Source: Candidatus Brevibacterium intestinigallinarum (GTDB lineage Bacteria > Actinomycetota > Actinomycetes > Actinomycetales > Brevibacteriaceae). From it: DNA of 12,847 nucleotides. Under the pieces are notes generated by a model. It saw only the letters and a program-made list of their open reading frames with translations. It was not told the DNA's origin and did no database searches. Below are positions 6,870-12,847 of this stretch, piece by piece. The position numbers were made by a program, and so were the translations under genes. Location: positions 1 through 12,847 of the forward strand of contig DWZY01000106.1 of NCBI GenBank assembly GCA_019117325.1. Reading direction: 5' to 3'. How positions within the stretch are numbered: position 1 is the stretch's first letter; each line of letters begins with the position of its first letter.

Positions 6870-7003
6870 GTGTCGCATTGGGGGGCCGTCCGTGTTGCAC
6901 CTGGGCGCAGGTTCGCTGTTGGTGTTGCACCTCGGCACAGGAATCCGGCGGAATCTGTGCTGGAGTGCTGCACGAACCACGGGACCGTGCCCACGTGCAA
7001 CAC
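6870..7003. repeat. Cluster of ~20-bp repeats forming a long dyad
   Basis: Plus-strand units are GTGTCGCATTGGGGGGCCGT (6870-6889, degenerate), GTGTTGCACCTGGGCGCAGG (6892-6911) and GTGTTGCACCTCGGCACAGG (6922-6941). Minus-strand units are GTGCAGCACTCCAGCACAGA (complement of 6954-6973) and GTGTTGCACGTGGGCACGGT (complement of 6984-7003). Two units spaced exactly 30 bp apart face two others also spaced 30 bp apart, around a centre near 6947.5. This makes 6892-7003 a 112-bp imperfect palindrome with about 36 of 56 positions matching by hand alignment. A perfect inner stem GCACAG/CTGTGC (6935-6940/6955-6960) closes the centre. It may be a REP/MITE-like element, a multi-site operator, or the template of a structured RNA. 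Confidence 0.75.
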
Positions 7004-7150
7004 GAACCGCCACGACGAGGCAGGCATGACCGTGCCAGGTGAGGACGGGCCGGACCAGATGAGACAGGCCAAGCCCTGGCCAGCCGGACAGACCAGACCT
7101 GCACGAACCGGACTGAGCCAGACCAGCCCACCCCACTGCACACCGGGGGG

Positions 7151-7181
7151 TCGACGAGCATCCTCCCCTGTGCGGTAGGAT
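7151..7181 (+). promoter_or_regulatory. Candidate promoter of the ileS leader
   Basis: TAGGAT (7176-7181) matches TANNNT and would start transcription at about 7187-7189, just before the T-box Stem I. TCGACG (7151-7156) matches 4 of 6 positions of TTGACA, but the 19-base spacing is longer than usual. The position relative to the T-box is the main support. Confidence 0.5.
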
Positions 7182-7186
7182 CTGCA

Positions 7187-7449
7187 CTGCATCGATCCGG
7201 CCATCACCGGGGAGCATCCGGAAGAACAGCCCGCACCGTCCCAGCAGACGCGCGGGCCCAGTAGAACCGGACGGGACGGCCCGTCACAGCCGAATGAGCG
7301 ATTCGCGCCCCACCCGAACAGGGGAGCGCGGATAAGCGGGGTGGTACCGCGGCAGCGCCCAGGCGCACAGTCGTCCTCGCACGGGAAGAACCGTACACAG
7401 GGAGACGGGTGCCACCGGGTGCACGTGTCCCGCGCACCAGAGGACGCTC
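7187..7449 (+). promoter_or_regulatory. ileS T-box riboswitch, translational type
   Basis: The leader senses uncharged tRNA-Ile. Stem I has the actinobacterial signature CCATCACCGGGGAGC (7201-7215), with ATC at 7203-7205 as the isoleucine specifier codon. A second conserved tract, AGTAGAACCGGACGGG, begins near 7260, and its GACGGG pairs with CCCGTC downstream. The T-box core GCGGGGTGGTACCGCGG is at 7336-7352. Its bulge TGGT (7342-7345) complements the ACCA end of tRNA-Ile. Two exclusive pairings are visible: GCGGGG (7336-7341) with CCTCGC (7375-7380, one G-U), and CGTCCTC (7372-7378) with GAGGACG (7440-7446), which contains the ileS ribosome-binding site. No terminator with a T-run is present, so uncharged tRNA should free the ribosome-binding site rather than prevent termination. 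The 5' end is inferred from the promoter. Confidence 0.93.
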
Positions 7450-10400
7450 ATGAGTGACCGCATCTACCCCAAGCAGGGTTCCGCCTTCGGCCTGTCAGCC
7501 TCTCCGTCGTTCCCCGACCTGGAGCAGCGGATCCTCGAGTTCTGGGAGGCGGACGACACGTTCCGCGCCAGCGTCGAGGCCCGCGAGGCCGGCGAGAACG
7601 GCGAGAACGAGTTCGTCTTCTACGACGGCCCGCCGTTCGCCAACGGCCTCCCGCACTACGGCCACCTGCTGACCGGCTACGCGAAGGACGTCGTCCCGCG
7701 CTACCAGACGATGCGGGGCAAGAAGGTCGAGCGCCGCTTCGGCTGGGACACCCACGGCCTGCCCGCAGAGCTCGAGGCGATGCGCCAGCTGGGACTCACC
7801 ACGAAGGACGAGATCCTCGAGATGGGCGTCGAGACGTTCAACGAGGCCGCACGCGAATCCGTCCTGCGCTACACCGACGAGTGGCAGGCCTACGTCAACC
7901 GCATGGGCCGCTGGGTCGACTTCGAGAACGACTACAAGACGCTCAACCCGGAGTTCATGGAGTCCGTCCTCTGGGTCTTCAAGAGCCTCTTCGACAAGGG
8001 CCTCGTCTACGAGGGCTTCCGCGTCCTGCCCTACTGCTGGTCGGACGAGACGCCGCTGTCCAACCACGAGCTGCGCATGGACGACGAGGTCTACAAGATG
8101 CGCCAGGACCCGGCTGTCACGGTGGGCCTGCGGTGCACGGTGGCCCCGGCCTCGGCGACGGATGAGGTGCGGGACGCACTGACCGGTGCCCTCTTCCTCA
8201 TCTGGACCACGACGCCCTGGACCCTGCCGTCCAACCTCGCGATCGTCGCGGGCGCGGACATCGACTACGTCGTCGTCGAGTCCGACGGCCCCACGGGAGT
8301 TCCGGAGCGCTACGTGCTGGCCGAGGCCCGCCTGGCCGCGTACGCCCGCGAGCTGGGGGAGGAGCCCACCGTCATCGCGCGGCTCACGGGATCCCAGCTG
8401 CTCGAGGCCCACTACGCCCCTCCGTTCACGTACTACGCGGACCACGAGAACGCGTTCCGCGTCGTTGAGGGCGACTTCGTCACGACGACGGACGGCACCG
8501 GGCTCGTCCACACCGCCGGCGCCTTCGGTGAGGATGACCACGTCGTCACCCAGCGCGAGAACATCGAGGCCGTCATGCCGGTGGGTGCCGACGGGCGCTT
8601 CACCGCCCCCGTGTCCGAGTACGCGGGCGACCTGGTCTTCGACGCGAACCCGCGCATCATCCGCGACCTCAAGGCCGCGACGGCCTCCGCCGAGGCCGTC
8701 GTCGCCTCCGTCTCCCCGGGCACCGTGCTGCTGCGGCACGAGACCTACGACCACTCGTACCCGCACTGCTGGCGCTGCAAGAACCCCCTCATCTACAAGG
8801 GGGTCAGCAGCTGGTTCGTCTCCGTCACGCAGATCAAGGAGACGATGCTCGCAACGAACGAGCAGATCACGTGGGTGCCCGGCAACGTCAAGCACGGCCA
8901 GTTCGGCAAGTGGCTGGAGAACGCGCGCGACTGGTCGATCACCCGCAACCGCTTCTGGGGCTCCCCGGTCCCGGTGTGGCGCTCCGACGACCCCGCCTAC
9001 CCCCGCATCGACGTCTACGGCTCGTTCGAGGAGATCGAGCGGGACTTCGGCCGCCTGCCGGTGGGACCGGACGGCAAGCCCAACCTGCACCGTCCCTTCG
9101 TCGACGAACTGACCCGGCCCAACCCGGATGACCCCACCGGCAAGTCCACGATGCGCCGCGTCGAGGACGTGCTGGACGTGTGGTTCGACTCCGGGTCGAT
9201 GCCGTACGGCCAGGTCCACTACCCGTTCGAGAACGCCCAGTGGTTCGAGAACCACTACCCGGCGGACTTCATCGTCGAGTACATCGGCCAGACGCGCGGC
9301 TGGTTCTACACGCTGCACATCCTGGCCGCCGCACTCTTCGAGCGCCCCGCCTTCACGACGTGCATCTCGCACGGCATCGTCCTGGGCTCCGACGGGCAGA
9401 AGATGTCGAAGAGCCTGCGCAACTACCCGGACGTCAACGAGGTCCTCGACCGCGACGGCTCCGACGCGATGCGCTGGTTCCTCATGTCCAGCCCCATCCT
9501 GCGCGGCGGCAACCTCATCGTGACGGAGCAGGGCATCCGCGACGGCGTCCGCCAGGTGCTGCTGCCCCTGTGGAACGCGTGGCAGTTCTTCGCGACCTAC
9601 GCGAACACGGCGGACGGCCCCGCGGGTCCGGGCACCGGCTACGAGGCCAAGCACTCGCTCGAATCCGACCAGGTGCTGGACCGCTACCTCGTCGCGAAGA
9701 CCCGCGAGTTCCTGGACGATTTCCAGGCCGCGATGGACGGCTACGACATCTGGACCGCCTCCGCACTCACGCAGAGCCACCTCGACATGCTGACGAACTG
9801 GTACGTCCGCCGGTCGCGCCGCCGCTTCTGGGACGGCTCGGAGGCGTCGCACGCGACGTTCGACGTGTTCTCGACCGCCTTCGAGGCCCTGCTGCGGGCG
9901 ATCGCCCCGCTGCTGCCGTTCGCCACGGAGGAGATCTGGAAGAGTCTCACGGGCGGCCGGTCCGTCCACCTCGAGGACTTCCCGGACGCCGGCGAGTTCC
10001 CGGCGGATGAGAACCTCGTCGCCGCGATGGACTTCACCCGGTCCGTGTGCTCCGCCGGCTCCGCGCTGCGCAAGGCGCGCAACCTGCGCGTGCGCCTGCC
10101 GCTGTCTGAGCTGGTGCTCGTGACGGACCTGGATCTGGGCGAGGACTTCACCGCGATCATCGCGGACGAGCTCAACGTCAAGAGCGTCCGGGTGCTGGGC
10201 ACCGCCGAGGCCCGCGACGCCGGCTTCTCGTTCGAGCGCAGCCTGACCGTGCACGCCCGTGCGGCCGGTCCGCGCCTGGGCAAGGACGTGCAGCAGGCGA
10301 TCCGCGGTTCCAAGTCCGGCGACTGGTCCGTCGAGGACGGCGTCGTGACCGCGGGCGGCATCGAGCTGGTCGAGGGCGAGTACACGCTCGAGGAGCGCGC

Positions 10401-10746
10401 GGAGTCCGGGTCGGAGTCCCTGGCCCTGGCACCCGTGCAGGACGGGTTCATCGCGCTGGAGACCGCACTGACGGACGAGCTGGTCGCGGAGGGCACCGCA
10501 CGCGATGCGATCCGCGCCATCCAGGGCGTGCGCAAGCAGCTGGAGCTGGACGTCACGGATCGCATCCGGGTCACCCTCCACGCTCCCGAGGCCGTCGCAT
10601 CCGCTCTGGCCGCGCACCGCAGCCTCGTGGCCGGCGAGGTCCTGGCGATCGATCTCGACATCACCGATCCCGAGGCCGCCGGACCGGACGCGCTCACCGT
10701 GGGTGAGCTGGGCGAGGGCGTCTCCGTGCAGGTGGAGAGGGCATGA
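7450..10746 (+). CDS. ileS: Isoleucine--tRNA ligase, type 2
   Basis: Cytoplasmic enzyme charging tRNA-Ile. The 1098-residue class Ia synthetase has the HIGH-type motif HYGH (69-72) in PPFANGLPHYGH, GWDTHGLPAE (98-107), and a CP1 editing domain at about 190-430 with WTTTPWTLPSN (252-262) and HTAGAFGEDD (354-363). It also has CWRC (440-443), DVWFDSGSMP (576-585), the catalytic loop KMSKS (651-655), a helical anticodon-binding region from about 690 and a C-terminal extension. GLPHYGH and the length point to the IleS type 2 (eukaryote-like) subfamily, whose members are generally insensitive to mupirocin; resistance here is inference. The editing block usually reads H.APAFGEDD, whereas this copy has AGA. 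The ATG at 7450 sits 5 bases after AGGA in the T-box-controlled ribosome-binding site. Its stop overlaps the folC start (ATGA). Confidence 0.98.
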   Translation: MSDRIYPKQGSAFGLSASPSFPDLEQRILEFWEADDTFRASVEAREAGENGENEFVFYDGPPFANGLPHYGHLLTGYAKDVVPRYQTMRGKKVERRFGWDTHGLPAELEAMRQLGLTTKDEILEMGVETFNEAARESVLRYTDEWQAYVNRMGRWVDFENDYKTLNPEFMESVLWVFKSLFDKGLVYEGFRVLPYCWSDETPLSNHELRMDDEVYKMRQDPAVTVGLRCTVAPASATDEVRDALTGALFLIWTTTPWTLPSNLAIVAGADIDYVVVESDGPTGVPERYVLAEARLAAYARELGEEPTVIARLTGSQLLEAHYAPPFTYYADHENAFRVVEGDFVTTTDGTGLVHTAGAFGEDDHVVTQRENIEAVMPVGADGRFTAPVSEYAGDLVFDANPRIIRDLKAATASAEAVVASVSPGTVLLRHETYDHSYPHCWRCKNPLIYKGVSSWFVSVTQIKETMLATNEQITWVPGNVKHGQFGKWLENARDWSITRNRFWGSPVPVWRSDDPAYPRIDVYGSFEEIERDFGRLPVGPDGKPNLHRPFVDELTRPNPDDPTGKSTMRRVEDVLDVWFDSGSMPYGQVHYPFENAQWFENHYPADFIVEYIGQTRGWFYTLHILAAALFERPAFTTCISHGIVLGSDGQKMSKSLRNYPDVNEVLDRDGSDAMRWFLMSSPILRGGNLIVTEQGIRDGVRQVLLPLWNAWQFFATYANTADGPAGPGTGYEAKHSLESDQVLDRYLVAKTREFLDDFQAAMDGYDIWTASALTQSHLDMLTNWYVRRSRRRFWDGSEASHATFDVFSTAFEALLRAIAPLLPFATEEIWKSLTGGRSVHLEDFPDAGEFPADENLVAAMDFTRSVCSAGSALRKARNLRVRLPLSELVLVTDLDLGEDFTAIIADELNVKSVRVLGTAEARDAGFSFERSLTVHARAAGPRLGKDVQQAIRGSKSGDWSVEDGVVTAGGIELVEGEYTLEERAESGSESLALAPVQDGFIALETALTDELVAEGTARDAIRAIQGVRKQLELDVTDRIRVTLHAPEAVASALAAHRSLVAGEVLAIDLDITDPEAAGPDALTVGELGEGVSVQVERA

Positions 10747-12233
10747 CGGACAACGACGATCTGACACCGCTGGTCCCGGACGAGGACGGCACGCTGCCGG
10801 GCGACGAGGTGCCCGGCGACGACGCGCCGCTCGCGCCGGAGCCCGTCGCGACCGGCGAGCTGGCACGCGTCTATGCGGCGCTGCTGGCGCGCGCGGGGGA
10901 GACGCAGGTGGAGCTGCGCCTCGACGCGACGCGGCGGGCCTGCGAGCTGCTGGGCGACATCCACCTGGCCGCCCCCGCGATCATGCTCACAGGCACGAAC
11001 GGGAAGACCTCGACGGCGCGGATGGTCGACGCGCTGCTGAGTGCGCACAACCTGCGGGTGGGCCGCTTCACGAGCCCGCACCTCACGCACGTGACGGAGC
11101 GCATCAGCGTCGACGGCGAGGAGGTGGGCCACGCGACCTTCGCGCGCGTCTACGACGAGATCGAGCCGGTCCTCGCGCTCGTCGATCAGGGTCTTGCGGA
11201 CGAAGGGCGCCCCGGCCTCACCTTCTTCGAGGCGCTCACCGTCCTGGCCCTGGCTGTCTTCGCGGACGCGCCGGTCGACGCCATGGTGCTGGAAGTGGGG
11301 ATGGGCGGTGAGTGGGACTCGACGAACGTCGTCGACGCCCGCGTCTGCGGCTTCACCGCTGTGGGCCTCGACCACCAGCGCTTCCTGGGCGACACGGTGG
11401 CAGAGATCGCCGCGACGAAGGCGGGGATCCTGAACCGCACCGTCGATCCCACGCCGGAGCCGGAGCCGCTCGTCATCATCGCCCGGCAGCCGGAGGAGGA
11501 CGCACTGGCCGTGCTGACGGAGCAGGTGACGTCCCGCGGACTGCAGGGATGGGTCGAGGGCCAGGGCTTCGGCGTCGTCGAGCGCACGCTCGCCGTCGAC
11601 GGGCAGATGATCTCGCTGCGGGGGATCGGCGGGGACTACCCGGACCTCTTCCTCCCGCTGCACGGCGAGCACCAGGCGCACAACGCGGCGACCGCGGTCG
11701 CGCTGGCCGAGGCGTTCCTGACCGGCGGCGACCGGCCGCTGGCAGAGGATGCGGTGGGGGAGGCCTTCTCCTCGCTCACCAGCCCCGGCCGTCTCGAGGT
11801 CCTCAAGTCCGAGCCGACCGTCCTGGTCGACGGCGCGCACAATCCCGCAGGCGCCGCCGCACTGGCCCAGACGATGGACGAGGCGTTCGACCTCACGGAC
11901 GTCACCGTCGTCCTGGGCATGTTCGCGGACAAGGATCCGCACGGCGTCCTCGAGTACGTGCACCGCTTCGCCGACCGCGTCATCGTCACCCAGACCCTCA
12001 GCGAGAGGGCGATGGACACCGACGACCTGGCCGCTGCGGCAGAGGAGTGGTTCGACGCGGACGACGTGACCGTCGCCGCGACCGTGAAGGACGCGCTCAT
12101 GCGGGCGCTCGACCTGGCGGACACCGCCGAGGCCGCCGCCGGTGAGCGCGCCCGTGCCGGCATCGTCGTGACCGGGTCCCTCCTCACGGTCGCCGAGGCG
12201 CGGATCCTCATGGGCGCGGAGGGAGGACTGTGA
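10743..12233 (+). CDS. folC: Dihydrofolate synthase / folylpolyglutamate synthase
   Basis: A 496-residue Mur-ligase-like enzyme that adds glutamate to dihydropteroate and extends folate gamma-glutamyl chains. It has the P-loop TGTNGKTS (83-90), FTSPHL (109-114), the omega-type block LEVGMGGEWDSTNVV (183-197), H211 in GLDHQRFLG, the segment IAATKAGIL (222-230) whose lysine K226 is the usual carbamylated metal-site lysine, VDGAHNPAG (362-370) and LGMFADKD (391-398). The position before K226 is threonine, where many homologues have glutamate. Residues 1-35 are an acidic, proline-rich extension outside the catalytic fold. The start overlaps the ileS stop by 4 bases and GGAG (10733-10736) lies 6 bases upstream, so it is translationally coupled and indirectly under T-box control at the RNA level only if coupling is strong. 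Confidence 0.96.
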   Translation: MTDNDDLTPLVPDEDGTLPGDEVPGDDAPLAPEPVATGELARVYAALLARAGETQVELRLDATRRACELLGDIHLAAPAIMLTGTNGKTSTARMVDALLSAHNLRVGRFTSPHLTHVTERISVDGEEVGHATFARVYDEIEPVLALVDQGLADEGRPGLTFFEALTVLALAVFADAPVDAMVLEVGMGGEWDSTNVVDARVCGFTAVGLDHQRFLGDTVAEIAATKAGILNRTVDPTPEPEPLVIIARQPEEDALAVLTEQVTSRGLQGWVEGQGFGVVERTLAVDGQMISLRGIGGDYPDLFLPLHGEHQAHNAATAVALAEAFLTGGDRPLAEDAVGEAFSSLTSPGRLEVLKSEPTVLVDGAHNPAGAAALAQTMDEAFDLTDVTVVLGMFADKDPHGVLEYVHRFADRVIVTQTLSERAMDTDDLAAAAEEWFDADDVTVAATVKDALMRALDLADTAEAAAGERARAGIVVTGSLLTVAEARILMGAEGGL

Positions 12234-12601
12234 GCGAGCAGGCACGATCGAAGTTGCCGATCCTGGCCGGCGTCGTGCTGGTCTGCGAGGTGGTGGTCCT
12301 CTACTTCGCGGGCCTCATGGGGATCGGCCTGCGACCCGCCTTCGTCTCGATGGGCGTGTACATCGGCCTTCTCACGGCGACGGCGCTGATGCTCATCGTG
12401 GCGGCCGCCCTGCTGCCGCGCCGCCGCTTCGAGAACCGGCCCGGCATCCTGCTGGGCTGGATCGGGCAGGTCGCGATCCTCGCACTGGGGATCGTGTCGC
12501 CCGGACTCGTCTTCGTGGGCCTCGTGTTCGGCGCGATGTGGGCGGTGGGCGTGTACTGGGGCCGGCGCATCGACCGCGAGGCGGCCGCGCGGGAGGCCTG
12601 A
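12230..12601 (+). CDS. DUF4233 small membrane protein
   Basis: A 123-residue protein with four predicted membrane helices at about 9-30, 37-62, 71-89 and 91-111. A basic cytoplasmic-type loop PRRRFENRPG (63-72) lies between helices 2 and 3, and the charged C-terminus is GRRIDREAAAREA. Size, topology and its place directly after folC and before ndk match the actinobacterial DUF4233 family, which has no known function. The start is GTG at 12230, overlapping the folC TGA as GTGA. GGAGGG (12218-12223) lies 6 bases upstream and is the better ribosome-binding site of the two overlapping candidates there. It is translationally coupled to folC; the conserved neighbourhood does not by itself reveal its job. 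Confidence 0.9.
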   Translation: MSEQARSKLPILAGVVLVCEVVVLYFAGLMGIGLRPAFVSMGVYIGLLTATALMLIVAAALLPRRRFENRPGILLGWIGQVAILALGIVSPGLVFVGLVFGAMWAVGVYWGRRIDREAAAREA

Positions 12602-12615
12602 CAATGGCACCCATC

Positions 12616-12646
12616 GCGAGCGGCGGGCCGGACCCGCTAGTCTCGC
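12616..12646 (+). terminator. Two-part stem-loop between DUF4233 and ndk
   Basis: GCGAG (12616-12620) pairs with CTCGC (12642-12646), and inside it GCGGG (12623-12627) pairs with CCCGC (12633-12637) around CCGGA. The asymmetric internal loop is 2 versus 4 bases. It lies 14 bases after the DUF4233 stop and could end the ileS-folC-DUF4233 transcript, though no T-run follows. Within it, TAGTCT (12638-12643) matches TANNNT and could instead be the -10 of an ndk promoter with a leader of about 68 bases. The two readings are alternatives. Confidence 0.35.
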
Positions 12647-12717
12647 ACCGGGGCCACTCGCCCTGGCCCACCCACGCGACCTCACGACAGCGACCTCGTC
12701 AACAGAATGGAGACCCC

Positions 12718-12847
12718 ATGTCAGAGCGCACCCTCATCCTCGTGAAGCCGGACGGCGTCGAGCGCGGTCTCGTCGGCGATGTGCTGGCCCGCATCGAGCG
12801 CAAGGGCTACGTCCTCGAGCAGCTGCAGATGGTCCACGCCACGGAGG
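12718..12847 (+). CDS. ndk: Nucleoside diphosphate kinase, 5' part only
   Basis: The first 43 codons are present and the frame runs off the window. MSERTLILVKPDGVERGLVG is the unmistakable N-terminus of nucleoside diphosphate kinase. It has the conserved lysine of LVKPDGV (K10), the G-L-V-G turn and the IERKGYVLEQLQMVHAT helix-strand. The enzyme moves the terminal phosphate of nucleoside triphosphates to diphosphates through a phosphohistidine; that histidine lies beyond the end shown. GGAG (12709-12712) is 5 bases before the ATG. The 116-bp gap after DUF4233 suggests its own promoter. Confidence 0.96.
   Translation, partial: MSERTLILVKPDGVERGLVGDVLARIERKGYVLEQLQMVHATE

Larger units (their letters stand above)
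6658..7186. other. Gene-free, repeat-rich intergenic stretch
   Basis: About 530 bp between the divergent DUF559-type gene and the ileS leader. No frame on either strand gives a protein that looks real; the open stretches present are cysteine- and arginine-rich and follow the repeat pattern. The sequence is dominated by short recurring words: GGCGCACGGG (6761-6770, 6817-6826), ATGCGTGTCGG (6808-6818, 6829-6839), the GTG..GCAC units at 6870-7003, CTGCACGAACC (near 6970 and 7100) and GACCAG (7053, 7091, 7121). It must hold the ileS promoter at its right end and that of the DUF559-type gene at its left. Confidence 0.7.

Noticed and set aside
6870..7003. CRISPR-like array
   Set aside because: The units are imperfect, point in opposite directions and have 10-bp gaps rather than unique spacers of constant length.
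5749..7029. Plus-strand frame opposite the DUF559-type gene
   Set aside because: Antisense shadow; the minus-strand protein has clear nuclease-fold motifs and this one has none.
7037..7140. CCAGACC-rich stretch as an ordered tandem array
   Set aside because: GACCAG recurs at 7053, 7091 and 7121 but with unequal spacing and no conserved flanks, so it is no more than low-complexity sequence.
6561..7217. Minus-strand frame across the repeat-rich gap as a possible small cysteine-rich protein
   Set aside because: It overlaps the T-box start and the DUF559-type gene, its CNT/VQH phrases simply translate the DNA repeats, and there is no ribosome-binding site or family likeness.
7495..12245. Long minus-strand open frames opposite ileS and folC
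   Set aside because: They mirror the codon pattern of the genuine genes, have no recognisable motifs, and ileS and folC are certain on the other strand.

Overview
This is a GC-rich bacterial chromosome segment, almost certainly from an actinobacterium (Actinomycetota) and probably the order Micrococcales. Four things point there: very high third-position GC; an ileS leader with the actinobacterial type of T-box, which has no terminator; the gene order ileS-folC-DUF4233-ndk; and two start-codon contexts that look leaderless. A genus cannot be fixed from the sequence alone.

Layout. Bases 23-688 (minus) encode an AIM24-family protein. Bases 841-3513 (minus) encode a type 2 valyl-tRNA synthetase; a perfect 14-bp stem hairpin lies in the gap between the two. 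Divergent from valS, on the plus strand, are a membrane acyltransferase of the acyltransferase-3 family with a long acidic tail (3587-4849) and a short-chain dehydrogenase (4922-5674). The stop region of the dehydrogenase is triplicated as a 17-bp tandem repeat. A convergent minus-strand gene (5716-6657) encodes a DUF559-type PD-(D/E)XK nuclease-fold protein. A stretch of about 530 bp without a credible gene follows (6658-7186). It is built from recurring GTG..GCAC words and includes a 112-bp imperfect palindrome whose arms each carry two units 30 bp apart.

From about 7187 a T-box leader precedes ileS. The ATC specifier, the TGGT acceptor-end bulge and two mutually exclusive pairings of an anti-Shine-Dalgarno segment can be read directly, so control is expected at translation initiation. 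Type 2 ileS, folC and a DUF4233 membrane protein follow with 4-base stop/start overlaps as one transcription unit. The window ends 43 codons into ndk.

How the genes fit together. Most of the window is housekeeping: two class Ia aminoacyl-tRNA synthetases, folate polyglutamylation and nucleotide balancing. The accessory-looking part is 3587-7186 (acyltransferase, dehydrogenase, DUF559 protein, repeat-rich gap), placed between the two synthetase loci. I found no complete new multi-gene system. The most unexplained element is the structured repeat cluster at about 6740-7010.
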